Shown here: positions 26,589-36,363 of the stretch, piece by piece
Position numbering within the stretch: the stretch's first letter is position 1
Layout: the number at the start of each line of letters is the position of its first letter
DNA from: an uncultured Alphaproteobacteria bacterium
GTDB lineage: Bacteria > Pseudomonadota > Alphaproteobacteria > Micropepsales > Micropepsaceae
Reading direction: 5' to 3'
Assembly (NCBI GenBank): GCA_903897605.1
Contig: CAIUCH010000049.1
Span: forward strand, 1-64,000
Length of the DNA: 64,000 nt
The notes under the pieces: generated by a model
Told to the model about the DNA's origin: nothing
Seen by the model: the letters and a program-made list of their open reading frames with translations, nothing else
Databases searched by the model: none
Made by a program: the position numbers and the translations under genes

Positions 26589-27833
26589 CTAACCCAAAAT
26601 CTCCCGCGCCTTGGCCAACGCCGCGACCAGCGCATCGACATCGGCGCGGTTGTTGTAGAGCGCGAAACTGGCGCGGCTGGTCGAGGCGACGCCGAACCGC
26701 TCCATCAGCGGCTGGGCGCAATGATGACCGGCGCGCACCGCCACGCCTTCACGGTCCAATATGGTGGCGAGGTCGTGGGCGTGCATCCCCTCGGCCTCAA
26801 AAGAAATGATCGCCCCCTTGCCAGGGGCATCCCCGATCACACGCAACCAGTTGAAATCGCGCAGTCTTTCGCGCGCATAGGTCAGCAAATCATGCTCATG
26901 GGCCTTCACCGCCGCGCGGTCGAACGCCATCAGATAGTCTATCGCAGCCGCCATCCCGACCGCTTCGATGATCGGCGGCGTTCCGGCCTCGAATCGTGAC
27001 GGGGGATCGGCATAGGTGACGATGTCCTGCGTCACTTCGCGGATCATTTCGCCGCCGCCATTGAAGGGCCGCATCGTCTTCAGATGCGCCCGTTTGGCAT
27101 AAAGCGCGCCGATGCCGGTCGGGCCGTAGATCTTGTGGCCGGTCAGGGCATAGAAGTCGATGTCCAGCGCCTGAACATCAATGATCTCATGCACCGCGCC
27201 CTGGCAACCATCGGCCAGCACTGGAACAGCTTTGGCATGGGCACGCGCCACAATGTCCTTGAGGGGCGTTACCGTTCCCAGCACATTGGACATGTGGGTG
27301 ATAGCGACCAGTTTGGTCCGTGGTCCGATCGCCGCGCCCAGCGCCTCGATATCCAGGCTGCCGTCGTCGCGCACATCCACCCATTTGAGCACCGCGCCCT
27401 GGCGCTCCCGCAAGAAATGCCACGGCACGATGTTGGAGTGATGTTCCATCACCGAAAGCACGATCTCATCACCCGGCTGTATCCGCGGCGCGAGAAAACC
27501 ATAGGAAACCAGATTGATGGCTTCGGTACCGCCCTTGGTGAAGACGATCTCATCTTCACGGGCTGCGCCCAGGAATTTTTGCACGGTGCGGCGTGCCGCT
27601 TCATAGGCGTCGGTCGCGGCCGCAGAAAGGTAATGCACGCCGCGATGGACATTGGCGTAATCGGTCTCGGCGAATTGCGTCATCGCCTGCAGCACTTTAT
27701 GCGGCTTCTGGGCCGAAGCGCCGCTGTCGAGATAGACCAGCGGCTTGCCATAGACCTGCCGCGACAGGATGGGGAAGTCGCCGCGCGCTTTCTGCGCATC
27801 GAAAGCGGGAACGATTTTGGCGGCCGCCGTCAT
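26589..27833 (-). CDS. sufS: Cysteine desulfurase SufS (group II)
   Basis: PLP enzyme that takes sulfur from cysteine as an enzyme-bound persulfide. 414 residues. The PLP lysine is in YALTGHKIYGPTG and the sulfur-carrying Cys is in RAGHHCAQPLM, with the short loop of group II enzymes. KGGTEAINLV and MEHHSNIVPWH are also family signatures. It overlaps sufD upstream by ATGA and is followed by sufU, its sulfur acceptor. It is the second desulfurase in the same operon (the other is at 31106). Confidence 0.96.
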   Translation of the reverse strand: MTAAAKIVPAFDAQKARGDFPILSRQVYGKPLVYLDSGASAQKPHKVLQAMTQFAETDYANVHRGVHYLSAAATDAYEAARRTVQKFLGAAREDEIVFTKGGTEAINLVSYGFLAPRIQPGDEIVLSVMEHHSNIVPWHFLRERQGAVLKWVDVRDDGSLDIEALGAAIGPRTKLVAITHMSNVLGTVTPLKDIVARAHAKAVPVLADGCQGAVHEIIDVQALDIDFYALTGHKIYGPTGIGALYAKRAHLKTMRPFNGGGEMIREVTQDIVTYADPPSRFEAGTPPIIEAVGMAAAIDYLMAFDRAAVKAHEHDLLTYARERLRDFNWLRVIGDAPGKGAIISFEAEGMHAHDLATILDREGVAVRAGHHCAQPLMERFGVASTSRASFALYNNRADVDALVAALAKAREILG

Positions 27834-28894
27834 GTCGCCACCTGGTCGAGCGCCGTACTGACCGCGCCGCGAACCTGCTCACGCAAATCGGCATTGGTAA
27901 CATCGGTCAACGCATCTTCCAGAAAGGCGTGAATCAGCAGATGGCGGGCTTCCTTCTCGGGAATGCCACGCGCCCGCAGATAGAACAGCGAATCCGAATC
28001 CAGATCGCCCACGGCGGCGCCATGCGCGCATTTGACGTCATCGGCGAAGATTTCCAGCTCGGGCTTGAGATCGGCTTCGGCCCGCATGCCGAGTAGAAGC
28101 GCCTTGGCGGTCTGGCGGCTGTCGGCGCCGTCGGCGCCATGCGCCACGGTCACTTTGCCCTGATAGACTGCCTGGCCATTGCCGCCCACGACCTTTTTGA
28201 AAAGTTGGGTGCTTAGGGTCCGGCCCACCGCATGCGTGACATGGGTGGTGACATCGGCATGGGCATCGCCCGACAGGACGCTGACGCCCGAAAGATGGGC
28301 CTCGGCACCCTCGCCATCGAGCGTGATCGCCAATTCGATGCGCGACAGCCTGGCGCCAAAATTGGCGAAGTGCCCGTGATAGAATGCATCGCGCGCCAGG
28401 GTGATGGATACTTCCTCCACCTGCACGACCCCAGAGACGGGGGAAATGCGGACATGATCGAGCCGCGCATTCGGGGCCACCACGATTTCCAATCCCGCAT
28501 TGCGCGTCTCTGCCGCATCGCAGCGTTCAAACAGCGTCAGCGCCGCGCCCTCTTCCAGCACCAGCAGCGCCCGCACATGCCCCTTGCCGGCGAAATCGAG
28601 TGTGACAGGGTCCTCAATGATCTTGCCCTTGGGTATGCGGAGCGCGATGCCGCCGCGGGCCTTCGCCAGGGAAATCGCACTGACCACATTCGCGCTCAAC
28701 TTCCCGTAATGGGCTTTCACCCAGTCGGGCCGGTTCGGCTCGTCAAGTGCAAATACTTCCACTCCGGCAGGAACCGGGCCTGCCAGCACCTCAGCACTGT
28801 CATCGCCGAACCCGACATCGCCAAGGGCGCGCGCGAGGTCGGAATATTTCCATTCCTCGACCCGGCGCGTGGGAAGGGCGAGCGCCACCGTCAT
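27830..28894 (-). CDS. sufD: Fe-S cluster assembly protein SufD
   Basis: Scaffold partner of SufB in the SufBC2D complex. 354 residues, on the short side, as in other alphaproteobacteria. The beta-helix core is visible, and the C-terminal ADDVKCAHGAAVGDLDSDSL contains the conserved His of the SufD family. LFYLRARGIPEKEARHLLI follows. The gene is coupled by 4-base overlaps to sufC before it and sufS after it. Confidence 0.95.
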   Translation of the reverse strand: MTVALALPTRRVEEWKYSDLARALGDVGFGDDSAEVLAGPVPAGVEVFALDEPNRPDWVKAHYGKLSANVVSAISLAKARGGIALRIPKGKIIEDPVTLDFAGKGHVRALLVLEEGAALTLFERCDAAETRNAGLEIVVAPNARLDHVRISPVSGVVQVEEVSITLARDAFYHGHFANFGARLSRIELAITLDGEGAEAHLSGVSVLSGDAHADVTTHVTHAVGRTLSTQLFKKVVGGNGQAVYQGKVTVAHGADGADSRQTAKALLLGMRAEADLKPELEIFADDVKCAHGAAVGDLDSDSLFYLRARGIPEKEARHLLIHAFLEDALTDVTNADLREQVRGAVSTALDQVAT

Positions 28895-29640
28895 GCCGCA
28901 TCCTTCACAATCTGCTCATAACCCTTGGCTTCCAACTCCAAAGCCAACTCCTTGCCGCCTTCCGCCACGATGCGGCCATTGGCCAGAACGTGAATGCGGT
29001 CGGGCACGATATAATCCAACAGGCGCTGGTAATGGGTGATCACCAGCATGGCGCGCTCCGGCGCGCGCAGACTGTTGACGCCTTCGGCCACCAGCCGCAG
29101 CGCATCGATGTCGAGACCGGAATCAGTTTCGTCCAGGATCGCCAGCTTGGGCTCGAACAGCGACATCTGCAGAATCTCAAGCCGCTTTTTCTCGCCGCCG
29201 GAGAAACCGACATTCAGGGCCCGCTTCAGCATGTCTTCCGAAATATTCAGTGCCGCCGCCTTCTTGCGAACGGTCTTCAGAATGCCGATTGCGTCCATCT
29301 CGGACTCGCCACGGCCACGGCGCTGGGCATTGAGAGCGCTCTTGAGGAACATCATGGTGGTGACGCCGGGAATCTCCACCGGATACTGCATCGCCAGGAA
29401 GACGCCTTTGGCGGCCCGCTGCTCCGGCGGCAAAGCCGCCAGATTTTCGCCATTGTAGGTCATGCTGCCTTCGGTGATCTCATAGCCGGCCCGGCCTGCC
29501 AGCACATAGGAGAGCGTGGACTTGCCCGAGCCATTCGGTCCCATGATGGCGTGCACCTGCCCGGCATCGACACGCAAGTTCAACCCCCTCAGGATTTCCT
29601 TGCCGGCCACCGTGACGTGAAGGTTCTTGATGTCCAACAT
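28891..29640 (-). CDS. sufC: Fe-S cluster assembly ATPase SufC
   Basis: ABC-type ATPase that drives SufBC2D. 249 residues. Walker A is GPNGSGKST, the Q-loop region reads FLAMQYPVEIPGV, the ABC signature is GFSGGEKKR and Walker B/D-loop is LAILDETDSGLDIDAL. The ATG at 29640 (MLDIKNLHV) is 2 bases after the sufB stop; the longer upstream frame lies inside sufB and was rejected. Confidence 0.97.
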   Translation of the reverse strand: MLDIKNLHVTVAGKEILRGLNLRVDAGQVHAIMGPNGSGKSTLSYVLAGRAGYEITEGSMTYNGENLAALPPEQRAAKGVFLAMQYPVEIPGVTTMMFLKSALNAQRRGRGESEMDAIGILKTVRKKAAALNISEDMLKRALNVGFSGGEKKRLEILQMSLFEPKLAILDETDSGLDIDALRLVAEGVNSLRAPERAMLVITHYQRLLDYIVPDRIHVLANGRIVAEGGKELALELEAKGYEQIVKDAA

Positions 29641-29642
29641 GA

Positions 29643-31097
29643 TCAACCCACGGAACCTTCCAGAGAAATACCAACCAGCTTCTGCGCCTCGACCGCGAAC
29701 TCCATCGGCAATTGCTGCAGCACTTCCTTGCAGAAGCCATTGACGATCAGCGCCACCGCCTCTTCCTGGGCAATGCCGCGCTGCAGGCAATAGAAAAGCT
29801 GGTCTTCCGCGATCTTCGACGTGGTCGCTTCATGCTCGATCCGCGCGGAGGGATTGCGGCTTTCGATATAGGGAACGGTGTGGGCGCCGCAGTCGCGGCC
29901 GATCAGAAGCGAATCACACTGGGTGAAGTTGCGGGCATTTTCGGCTTTGCCGTAAACGCTGACCAGGCCGCGATAGGTGTTCTGCGCCTTGCCCGCGCTG
30001 ATGCCCTTGGCGATGATGCGCGAGCGCGTGTTCTTGCCCAGATGGATCATCTTGGTGCCGGTATCGGCCTGCTGGAAATTGTTGGCGATGGCGATGGAAT
30101 AGAATTCACCAACGCTTTCGTCGCCGCGCAGAATGCAGCTGGGATATTTCCAGGTGATGGCGGAGCCCGTCTCCACTTGGGTCCAAGAGATTTTCGACCG
30201 CACGCCACGGCAATCGCCGCGCTTGGTGACGAAATTATAGATGCCGCCCAGGCCGTTTTCGTCGCCCGGATACCAGTTCTGCACCGTGGAATATTTGATC
30301 TCGGCATTGTCCAGCGCCACCAGTTCGACCACCGCGGCATGCAGCTGGTTTTCGTCGCGCTTGGGTGCGGTGCAGCCTTCCAGATACGAGACATAGGAGC
30401 CCTCATCCGCCACGATGATCGTTCGCTCGAATTGGCCTGTCTCGCTGGCATTGATGCGAAAATAGGTCGACAGCTCCATCGGGCAGCGCACACCCTTGGG
30501 AACATAAACAAAGGTGCCGTCGGAAAAGACCGCCGAGTTCAAGGTGGCGAAGAAATTGTCCGTCACCGGCACCACACTACCGAGATATTTCTTCACCAGC
30601 TCCGGATAATCGCGAATCGCTTCCGACATCGGGCAGAAGATCACGCCCGCCTCGTTGAGCTTTTCCTTGAAAGTAGTGGCAACCGAAACCGAGTCGAACA
30701 CCGCATCCACCGCCACGCCGGCCAGCGCCATCTGCTCGTGCAGCGGAATGCCGAGCTTCTTGTAGGTTTCCAGCAGCTTGGGATCGACTTCGTCGAGCGA
30801 CTGCTTCAGCGGCGTGTTTTTCGGCGCCGCGTAATAATAGGCATTCTGATAGTCGATGGCCGGGTAACGCACCCTGGCCCAATTCGGTTCCTTCATCGAC
30901 AGCCAGCGGCGGAAGGCAGCCAGGCGCCATTCCAGCATCCATTCCTGTTCGCCTTTTTTTGCCGAGATGTAGCGAACCGTATCCTCGGACAGGCCCTTGG
31001 GCGCACGCTCCATCTCGATATCGGTGACGAAGCCGTATTTGTATTTTTCGCCCAGTCCGGCGACGGTTTCCTTGGTTTCGAGTGCAGCGGACGACAT
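29643..31097 (-). CDS. sufB: Fe-S cluster assembly protein SufB
   Basis: Main scaffold subunit on which the cluster is built. About 484 residues. Typical segments are KYGFVTDIE near the N terminus, [30 protein letters not shown], and the late [19 protein letters not shown], which carry the conserved Cys and His. The ATG at 31097 follows a GAGGAT ribosome-binding site and was chosen over a GTG 12 bases upstream that overlaps the desulfurase stop. It lies in the SUF operon between the IscS-type desulfurase and sufC. Confidence 0.97.
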   Translation of the reverse strand: MSSAALETKETVAGLGEKYKYGFVTDIEMERAPKGLSEDTVRYISAKKGEQEWMLEWRLAAFRRWLSMKEPNWARVRYPAIDYQNAYYYAAPKNTPLKQSLDEVDPKLLETYKKLGIPLHEQMALAGVAVDAVFDSVSVATTFKEKLNEAGVIFCPMSEAIRDYPELVKKYLGSVVPVTDNFFATLNSAVFSDGTFVYVPKGVRCPMELSTYFRINASETGQFERTIIVADEGSYVSYLEGCTAPKRDENQLHAAVVELVALDNAEIKYSTVQNWYPGDENGLGGIYNFVTKRGDCRGVRSKISWTQVETGSAITWKYPSCILRGDESVGEFYSIAIANNFQQADTGTKMIHLGKNTRSRIIAKGISAGKAQNTYRGLVSVYGKAENARNFTQCDSLLIGRDCGAHTVPYIESRNPSARIEHEATTSKIAEDQLFYCLQRGIAQEEAVALIVNGFCKEVLQQLPMEFAVEAQKLVGISLEGSVG

Positions 31098-31105
31098 GTC
31101 TATCC

Positions 31106-32275
31106 TCACGCGGCCGCACGGGCGCGAGCCCGTGACGCAAGTTTCACAAGCGACGCCACGACGGCATTCGCATCTTCATTGGTCGAATCCCAGCCGAAAC
31201 TGACGCGGATAGATGCTCCGGCGAGTTCGTCGGCCACGCCCATCGCGGATAGCACATGCGAAGGCGCAATCTTGCCCGATGAGCAGGAGGAGCCTGAGCT
31301 GACCATCACGCCGTCGAGATCGAGCGCGATGACGATATTCTCAGAGGTCAGTCCAGGCAGCGCGACATTGGAGGTGTTGTCCAGCCGCGGCGCGCCGGCG
31401 CCAAAGATCACGATCCGCGGCAGCGCTGCCCGGAGCGCACGCTCGAAATGAGCGCGAACCGAGGCAATACGGGCGCGCTCGCCGGCATCCGCCAGAACCG
31501 CCTTTGCCGCCGCGCCGAACCCGGCGATGCCAGACAGATTTTCGGTTCCAGCGCGCAGGCCCTTTTGCTGCCCGCCGCCGGTCAGTTGTGGAACAAGCGG
31601 TGCACCATCGCGCACCACCAGCGCGCCGACGCCCTGGGGTCCGCCGAGCTTGTGCGCCGAAAGCGTCAGATAATCGCAAAGTCCCGCGTCGAGATCGATC
31701 TTGCCTGCGGCCGTCACCGCATCCACCAGCAACAGCGCGCCGGCCTCCCGGCAAAGCGCTGAGATATCCGCGATGGACTGCACCACACCGGTTTCGTTGT
31801 TTGCCGCCATCACCGCCACCAGGGCGCGGCCCTTGCCCTCGCGCAACGCGATGCGAAGCGCCTCGACATCCAGCACGCCTTCCACTGTCACCGGTACCGT
31901 CTCAAGCCGCACGCCCGCGACCCGTTCGGCAACCGCCTGCGCTGACTTCAACACGGAGCTGTGCTCGATGGCGCCGACAAACAGCCGCGTGATGCGTGCC
32001 ACTTTTTCCGTCTCGCCTTGATCGATGGCGCCTTCCACCGCGCCCCACAAGGCCAGCGCATTGGCTTCGGTGGCGCCGCTGGTAAAGATCACCTGATCGG
32101 GCTTCGCGGCAACCAGCCGTGCCACCTGTTCCCGCGCGTTTTCCACGATCGCGCGCGCCGCACGGCCATGCGCATGCACCGAAGACGGATTGCCCGTGAC
32201 GGTCAGCGCATGCGTGATCGCGTCCCGGCAAGACGGGCGCAACGGCGCAGTCGCGTTATGATCGCAATAGGGCAT
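31106..32275 (-). CDS. Cysteine desulfurase, IscS/NifS-like (group I)
   Basis: Group I PLP-dependent desulfurase of 389 residues. The N terminus is [14 protein letters not shown], the PLP lysine is in [15 protein letters not shown], and the sulfur-transfer Cys sits in the long mobile loop [17 protein letters not shown]. This loop distinguishes it from the SufS at 26589. It begins 5 bases after the iscR-like gene and precedes sufB. An IscS-type enzyme heading a suf operon is known in alphaproteobacteria. Confidence 0.94.
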   Translation of the reverse strand: MPYCDHNATAPLRPSCRDAITHALTVTGNPSSVHAHGRAARAIVENAREQVARLVAAKPDQVIFTSGATEANALALWGAVEGAIDQGETEKVARITRLFVGAIEHSSVLKSAQAVAERVAGVRLETVPVTVEGVLDVEALRIALREGKGRALVAVMAANNETGVVQSIADISALCREAGALLLVDAVTAAGKIDLDAGLCDYLTLSAHKLGGPQGVGALVVRDGAPLVPQLTGGGQQKGLRAGTENLSGIAGFGAAAKAVLADAGERARIASVRAHFERALRAALPRIVIFGAGAPRLDNTSNVALPGLTSENIVIALDLDGVMVSSGSSCSSGKIAPSHVLSAMGVADELAGASIRVSFGWDSTNEDANAVVASLVKLASRARARAAA

Positions 32276-32280
32276 GTGGC

Positions 32281-32790
32281 TCAGGCTGCTTCAGAATCAG
32301 CCGCTGCGCTCTGGCTGCCCGTGTCGCTGCCTTCAAAATCATTGCAGGGGCGCGACCGGCCCAGCACCCGACGCTCCACCACATCCGCGAGCGAAACCGA
32401 TGACAGGAAGACATGGATCTGCTGACCCAGTTCCTCCCACAGATCATGGGTAACGCAGCGCGCGCCGGTCTTGGTGCAACCCTTGGAGCCATCCGGCCGG
32501 CAACGCGTCGCCGCGATCGGCTCATCCACTGCCACGATGATGTCGGCGATGCGCAATTCGGCTGAAGGCCGGGCCAGGCGATAACCGCCGCCGGGACCGC
32601 GCACGCTGGTGACCAACCCGCCGCGCCGGAGCTTGGCAAAAAGCTGCTCCAGATAGGAAAGGGAAATGTCCTGGCGTTCGGCGATATCCGCCAGCGCCAC
32701 CGGCTTTGATTGACCAATGGATTCCGGCGCGTGTCCGGCCAGATCGGCCATCGCCATCACCGCATAGCGTCCTTTGGTGCTCAATCGCAT
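32281..32790 (-). CDS. iscR: Rrf2-family Fe-S regulator (IscR-like)
   Basis: Winged-helix repressor or activator that binds a [2Fe-2S] cluster and adjusts cluster assembly to demand. 169 residues. The DNA-binding half reads MRLSTKGRYAVMAMADLA, ISLSYLEQLFAKLRRGGLV and VRGPGGGYRLARP. Three cysteines that can hold the cluster lie in RCRPDGSKGCTKTGARCVTH. The start has a strong AAGGAG site. As first gene of the iscS-sufBCDSUTA-tfoX operon, behind a promoter overlapped by a perfect inverted repeat, it very likely autoregulates the operon. Confidence 0.93.
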   Translation of the reverse strand: MRLSTKGRYAVMAMADLAGHAPESIGQSKPVALADIAERQDISLSYLEQLFAKLRRGGLVTSVRGPGGGYRLARPSAELRIADIIVAVDEPIAATRCRPDGSKGCTKTGARCVTHDLWEELGQQIHVFLSSVSLADVVERRVLGRSRPCNDFEGSDTGSQSAAADSEAA

Positions 32791-32894
32791 GACCGATCTC
32801 CTTCAAATGATGGCGTTTTTTCTTGGGGCTTCAGGACCGCTTGGTGTAAGAAGCGCGGCCCGCCCTGGAAAAAAGCCTGAATTCCAGCAGGAGG

Positions 32895-32923
32895 GATATA
32901 GATTTCCCGACCGACACGGTCAA
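32895..32923 (-). promoter_or_regulatory. Promoter of the iscR-suf operon with overlapping operator-like palindrome
   Basis: On the minus strand, TTGACC (32918-32923) and TATATC (32895-32900) are spaced by exactly 17 bases. A perfect inverted repeat, GACCG-TGT-CGGTC (32909-32921), overlaps the -35 box and spacer, where a bound Rrf2 protein would block RNA polymerase. The IscR link is inferred from position. Confidence 0.7.
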
Positions 32924-33057
32924 GTATTAACCCGTTTTACCACCTGTCGTTTACTAAGTCATTGAAAATTAACAGTTTTCTTATGACATCTGCGAACGAA
33001 AACCCGAGTACTCCGCTATGCTAATGCTGCAGGCCCGCCATCCGGCAGGAAAAACCC

Positions 33058-33714
33058 ATGCCTGACATTATTCTCCCCGGTTCGGCCGGCCGCATCGAAG
33101 CCCGCTATCAGCGCCAAAAGGCGCCCGGCGCGCCCATGGCGCTGGTGCTGCACCCGCACCCCCAATTCGGCGGAACGATGAACAATCCGCTGGTCTATGA
33201 ACTGTTTCATATGTTCCACGGTTTGGGCTGCACCACCGTGCGGTTCAATTTCCGCGGCGTGGGACGTAGCCAGGGCAGCTTCGACAATGGCTCAGGCGAA
33301 TTGTCCGACGCCGCCGCGATATTGGATTGGATGAACACGCTTTATCCCAATCCCTCGAATGTCTGGGTCTGCGGCATCTCGTTCGGCGCCTGGATCGGCA
33401 TGCAGCTTTTGATGCGCCGGCCCGAGATCACCGGCTTCGTTTCCATCGCCCCGCCTGCCAGCATGTATGACTTCGCCTTCCTGGCACCCTGCCCGGCTTC
33501 GGGCCTGATCGTGCATGGCACCAAGGACAATGTGGTGCCGGAAGCCGATGTTCAGAAATTGGTGGATCGCCTCACCGCCCAGAAAGGCATCAAGATCACC
33601 TACAACAAGATCGAAGGTGCCAACCATTTCTTCGACAAGCATGAAGCCGATGTGGTGGAGACGGTGAAAGAGTATGTCTCCAACATGATGAGCAAGCCGC
33701 GCGAAGGCCGGTAG
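33058..33714 (+). CDS. Alpha/beta hydrolase
   Basis: A 218-residue single-domain hydrolase of the kind often annotated as a CocE/NonD-like or dienelactone-type hydrolase. The nucleophile elbow is CGISFGAWIG (Ser), the acid is in HGTKDNVVPE (Asp), and the His is in GANHFFDKH. The N-terminal ALVLHPHPQFGGTMNN has the oxyanion-hole HPHP motif typical of this group. No signal peptide, so cytoplasmic. The substrate is unknown. It diverges from the iscR-suf operon across about 270 bases. Confidence 0.85.
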   Translation: MPDIILPGSAGRIEARYQRQKAPGAPMALVLHPHPQFGGTMNNPLVYELFHMFHGLGCTTVRFNFRGVGRSQGSFDNGSGELSDAAAILDWMNTLYPNPSNVWVCGISFGAWIGMQLLMRRPEITGFVSIAPPASMYDFAFLAPCPASGLIVHGTKDNVVPEADVQKLVDRLTAQKGIKITYNKIEGANHFFDKHEADVVETVKEYVSNMMSKPREGR

Positions 33715-33738
33715 GCGCGATCTTTTTTGCGTCCTGAG

Positions 33739-33790
33739 TTCGTCGCTCGTCGCTCATGTACTATTTGTACACGTCGCTCCTCGCTCCTGC
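33739..33790 (+). repeat. TTCGTCGCTC...CGCTCCTCGC hairpin repeat, copy 1
   Basis: A left arm TTCGTCGCTC and a right arm CGCTCCTCGC flank a perfect hairpin TGTAC-TATTT-GTACA (33757-33771). It lies between the hydrolase and the convergent anmK. The same arms flank different hairpins at 36388-36448, so the ends are conserved while the core varies. Confidence 0.6.
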
Positions 33791-33831
33791 TCAGATCACA
33801 AAAATCTTCGCGCCTGCTCTGCGCAGGATGC

Positions 33832-34938
33832 TCAACTCTTACGATGATATCTGCCGCCGGTCATCGGCTGCTTGACGCCCGTGGTGGTGGGCAGCGAGAG
33901 CGGCAACCCTTTTTTCGAGCGCATTGCCAGATAGGCGAAGCCTTCCGCTTCCATGGCATCGCCATCCCAGCCGGCATCCTTGGCCGTCAGGACCGGCGCG
34001 TTTACCCGGGCCCTAAGCTGATCCATCATAAATGTGTTGTGCCGTCCGCCGCCGGAAATGATCCAGATCGCGGCCGGTTCGGGAAAATGTTCTCGCGCCC
34101 GCGCCAGGGATGCGGCGGTAAAGGCGGTCAAGGTCGCCGCCCCATCCTGCGGCGACAGGCCTTCGACCGCCTCGCTGCCGAAATCCAGCCGGTCCAGCGA
34201 CTTGGCCGGTGGACGGTCGAAGAAGGGATTGCCCAGCATCTTGGCCAACGCCGCGTCGTTCACTTTTCCGGTCCGTGCAAAGGCGCCATCCTCGTCCACG
34301 GGCTTGCCGCTATGTCGGTGCATCCAGTCATCGATCGGCGCGTTGCCGGGACCGGTATCGAAGGCGATCACCGTGTCGCCGGATATATAAGTGACCTGCG
34401 CGACCCCGCCGATGTTGCTAAGGACCAGCGGCGTGGGCAGTCCCGACCGCCTGGCCAGAACCGCATGATACAGAGGCATCAGCGGTGCACCCTGGCCGCC
34501 CGCCTGGACATCGGCGGTGCGAAAATCATTGACCACATCGATCCCGATCATCCGGGCCAGCACCGCGCCATCGCCGATCTGCCAGGTCCAGTGACGCTCC
34601 GGCCGGTGCAGAATGGTCTGGCCGTGAAAACCCACCAGCGCGACCTGGCCCGGCGTCAATCCGGCCTTCTTCAACAGTGCCTTGACGGCTTCGGCATGGG
34701 CTTCGGTGAGATGCCGTTCGGCGTCGCGAATGGCATAGGGCACGGGTGCACCCTCGGCCACGCCGCGGGCCTCTTCCAGCGCGGCGCGCAGCAAGGCCCG
34801 GGTGGGCGCGTCATAGGGAATTGTGAGGCTGGCCAGAGGCCGGGCGATATCCTCGCCATCGGTCTCGATCAGGGCGGCATCGACGCCGTCCAGCGAGGTC
34901 CCGCTCATCAGGCCAATGACTTTCGAGATTTCCGGCAT
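33832..34938 (-). CDS. anmK: Anhydro-N-acetylmuramic acid kinase
   Basis: Phosphorylates and opens 1,6-anhydro-MurNAc during recycling of peptidoglycan released from the cell wall. 368 residues. The ATP-binding MSGTSLDGVDAALIE is near the N terminus. LVGFHGQTILHRPE, the catalytic-region FDTGPGNAPIDDWM, and NIGGVAQVTYI are family signatures. The late IISGGGRHNTFMMDQL is also conserved. It diverges from tyrS, a common neighbour in alphaproteobacteria, with a repeat element between them. Confidence 0.96.
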   Translation of the reverse strand: MPEISKVIGLMSGTSLDGVDAALIETDGEDIARPLASLTIPYDAPTRALLRAALEEARGVAEGAPVPYAIRDAERHLTEAHAEAVKALLKKAGLTPGQVALVGFHGQTILHRPERHWTWQIGDGAVLARMIGIDVVNDFRTADVQAGGQGAPLMPLYHAVLARRSGLPTPLVLSNIGGVAQVTYISGDTVIAFDTGPGNAPIDDWMHRHSGKPVDEDGAFARTGKVNDAALAKMLGNPFFDRPPAKSLDRLDFGSEAVEGLSPQDGAATLTAFTAASLARAREHFPEPAAIWIISGGGRHNTFMMDQLRARVNAPVLTAKDAGWDGDAMEAEGFAYLAMRSKKGLPLSLPTTTGVKQPMTGGRYHRKS

Positions 34939-35008
34939 TTATGCTATGGCCCGTCTGGCACGTTGATCCCCCAACTGTCTCAGCTCGGGCCGGCTTCGCC
35001 TCACCCTG

Positions 35009-35057
35009 GCTAGGACATCTTCTCTCGCCGATAGCTTGGCTATGCGGGGGAAGAAAG
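35009..35057 (+). repeat. Nested-hairpin intergenic repeat, degraded copy C
   Basis: Shares CTAG, ACATCT and ATGCGGGGGAAGAAA-like blocks with copies A and B. Its inner hairpin reads ATAGC-TTG-GCTAT where copies A and B read ATGGC-TTC-GCCAT: two paired changes keep the stem. It ends 15 bases before the chosen tyrS ATG. A reading frame that starts inside it would add repeat-derived residues to TyrS. Confidence 0.65.
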
Positions 35058-35071
35058 CCAGAGCCTATACC

Positions 35072-36355
35072 ATGCCCGCCGCCCCGCAATTCCAGTCCGC
35101 GTTTCTGAAGACCTTCGCCGCCCGCGGAGCCTATTACGATTGTTCCGCGCCGAGCGATCTCGACGCGCTGTTCGGGCGTGAGCGCGTCACCGCCTATATT
35201 GGGTTCGACTGCACCGCCAAGTCCATGCATATCGGCAATCTGGTGCAGTTGATGACTTTGCGCCGGCTGCAGCAGGCGGGCCATCGCCCGATCCTGTTGA
35301 TGGGCGGCGGCACCACCAAGGCGGGCGATCCGTCCGGCAAAGACGAGACGCGGCTGATCCTGACGCCCGATCAGATCAACGCCAACAAGCAATCCATGCT
35401 GAACGGCGTGAAGCATCTGCTGAAATTCGGCGACGGGCCGTCGGACGCCATCATGGTGGACAATGCCGAATGGCTGGACAAGCTGGAATACATTCCCTTC
35501 CTGCGCGAAGTGGGACGGCATTTCTCGGTCAACCGCATGCTGACCATGGACAGCGTGCGGTTGCGGCTTGAGCGCGACCAGCCCATGTCATTCCTGGAAT
35601 TCAATTATTCCATCATGCAGGCCTATGACTTTGTCGAATTGTACAAGCGCTATGGCTGCCGCCTGCAATCCTCCGGCTCGGACCAGTGGGGCAATGTCGT
35701 TTCCGGCATTGAACTGGGGCGGCGCATGGAAAGTGCACAGCTTTTCGGATTGACCACGCCGCTGATCACCACCTCCTCGGGCGCCAAGATGGGCAAGACC
35801 GCGACGGGGGCAGTGTGGCTGAACCAAGACTTGCTCAGCGTCTATGATTACTGGCAGTTCTGGCGCAACACCGAGGATGGCGATGTCGGCCGTTTCCTGC
35901 GCCTCTTCACCGACATGGCGGAATCCGAGATTGCGCGGCTGGAGCAACTGCAAGGCGCGGAACTGAACGACGCAAAAAAAGCCTTGGCCACCGGGGCCAC
36001 CGCGATCCTGCACGGCCTGGACGCGGCGGAACGCGCCGCCGAAACCGCGCGGCGGGCATTTGAAGAAGGCGCGTCCATTGGTTTGCCAACGATTGAGTGG
36101 AGTTGGTCGGAAGGAGACGTCTCTAGCGGACAGAGCTTCGATCTTCGAACAGCGGCAGCATTATTGAAAGCTTCGGGGCTCGCTTCATCACTATCGGATG
36201 CTCGTCGAAAAATTGACGAAAACGCTGTCCGGATAAATGATGTGCTCGTTGAACAACACACCCGCCTGTTCAATCGAAACGAGATTGACCCTCAGACAGG
36301 CGCTTTCAAAGTGCAGTACGGCAAGAAGAAGATCGTACTAGTAAAACCAGTATAA
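35072..36355 (+). CDS. tyrS: Tyrosyl-tRNA synthetase with a foreign-looking C-terminal S4 domain
   Basis: Charges tRNA-Tyr. About 427 residues. The class I HIGH-like motif is in SMHIGNLVQL and the KMSKS-like motif is KMGKTATGAVWL. The C-terminal S4 RNA-binding domain covers about 360-427. The ATG at 35072 (MPAAPQFQSAFLK) was chosen because upstream in-frame ATGs lie in a repeat element. From about 36076 to the stop the DNA turns visibly AT-richer with different codon choice, and a second S4 tail with native-like codons follows downstream (36430-36589). The working gene therefore looks chimeric, its tail replaced by recombination. Confidence 0.95.
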   Translation: MPAAPQFQSAFLKTFAARGAYYDCSAPSDLDALFGRERVTAYIGFDCTAKSMHIGNLVQLMTLRRLQQAGHRPILLMGGGTTKAGDPSGKDETRLILTPDQINANKQSMLNGVKHLLKFGDGPSDAIMVDNAEWLDKLEYIPFLREVGRHFSVNRMLTMDSVRLRLERDQPMSFLEFNYSIMQAYDFVELYKRYGCRLQSSGSDQWGNVVSGIELGRRMESAQLFGLTTPLITTSSGAKMGKTATGAVWLNQDLLSVYDYWQFWRNTEDGDVGRFLRLFTDMAESEIARLEQLQGAELNDAKKALATGATAILHGLDAAERAAETARRAFEEGASIGLPTIEWSWSEGDVSSGQSFDLRTAAALLKASGLASSLSDARRKIDENAVRINDVLVEQHTRLFNRNEIDPQTGAFKVQYGKKKIVLVKPV

Positions 36356-36363
36356 CCCGCGCG

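Noticed and set aside
29712-31451. A 579-codon open frame on the plus strand across the suf genes
   Set aside because: Lies opposite sufB and the IscS-like gene, which carry full sets of catalytic motifs.
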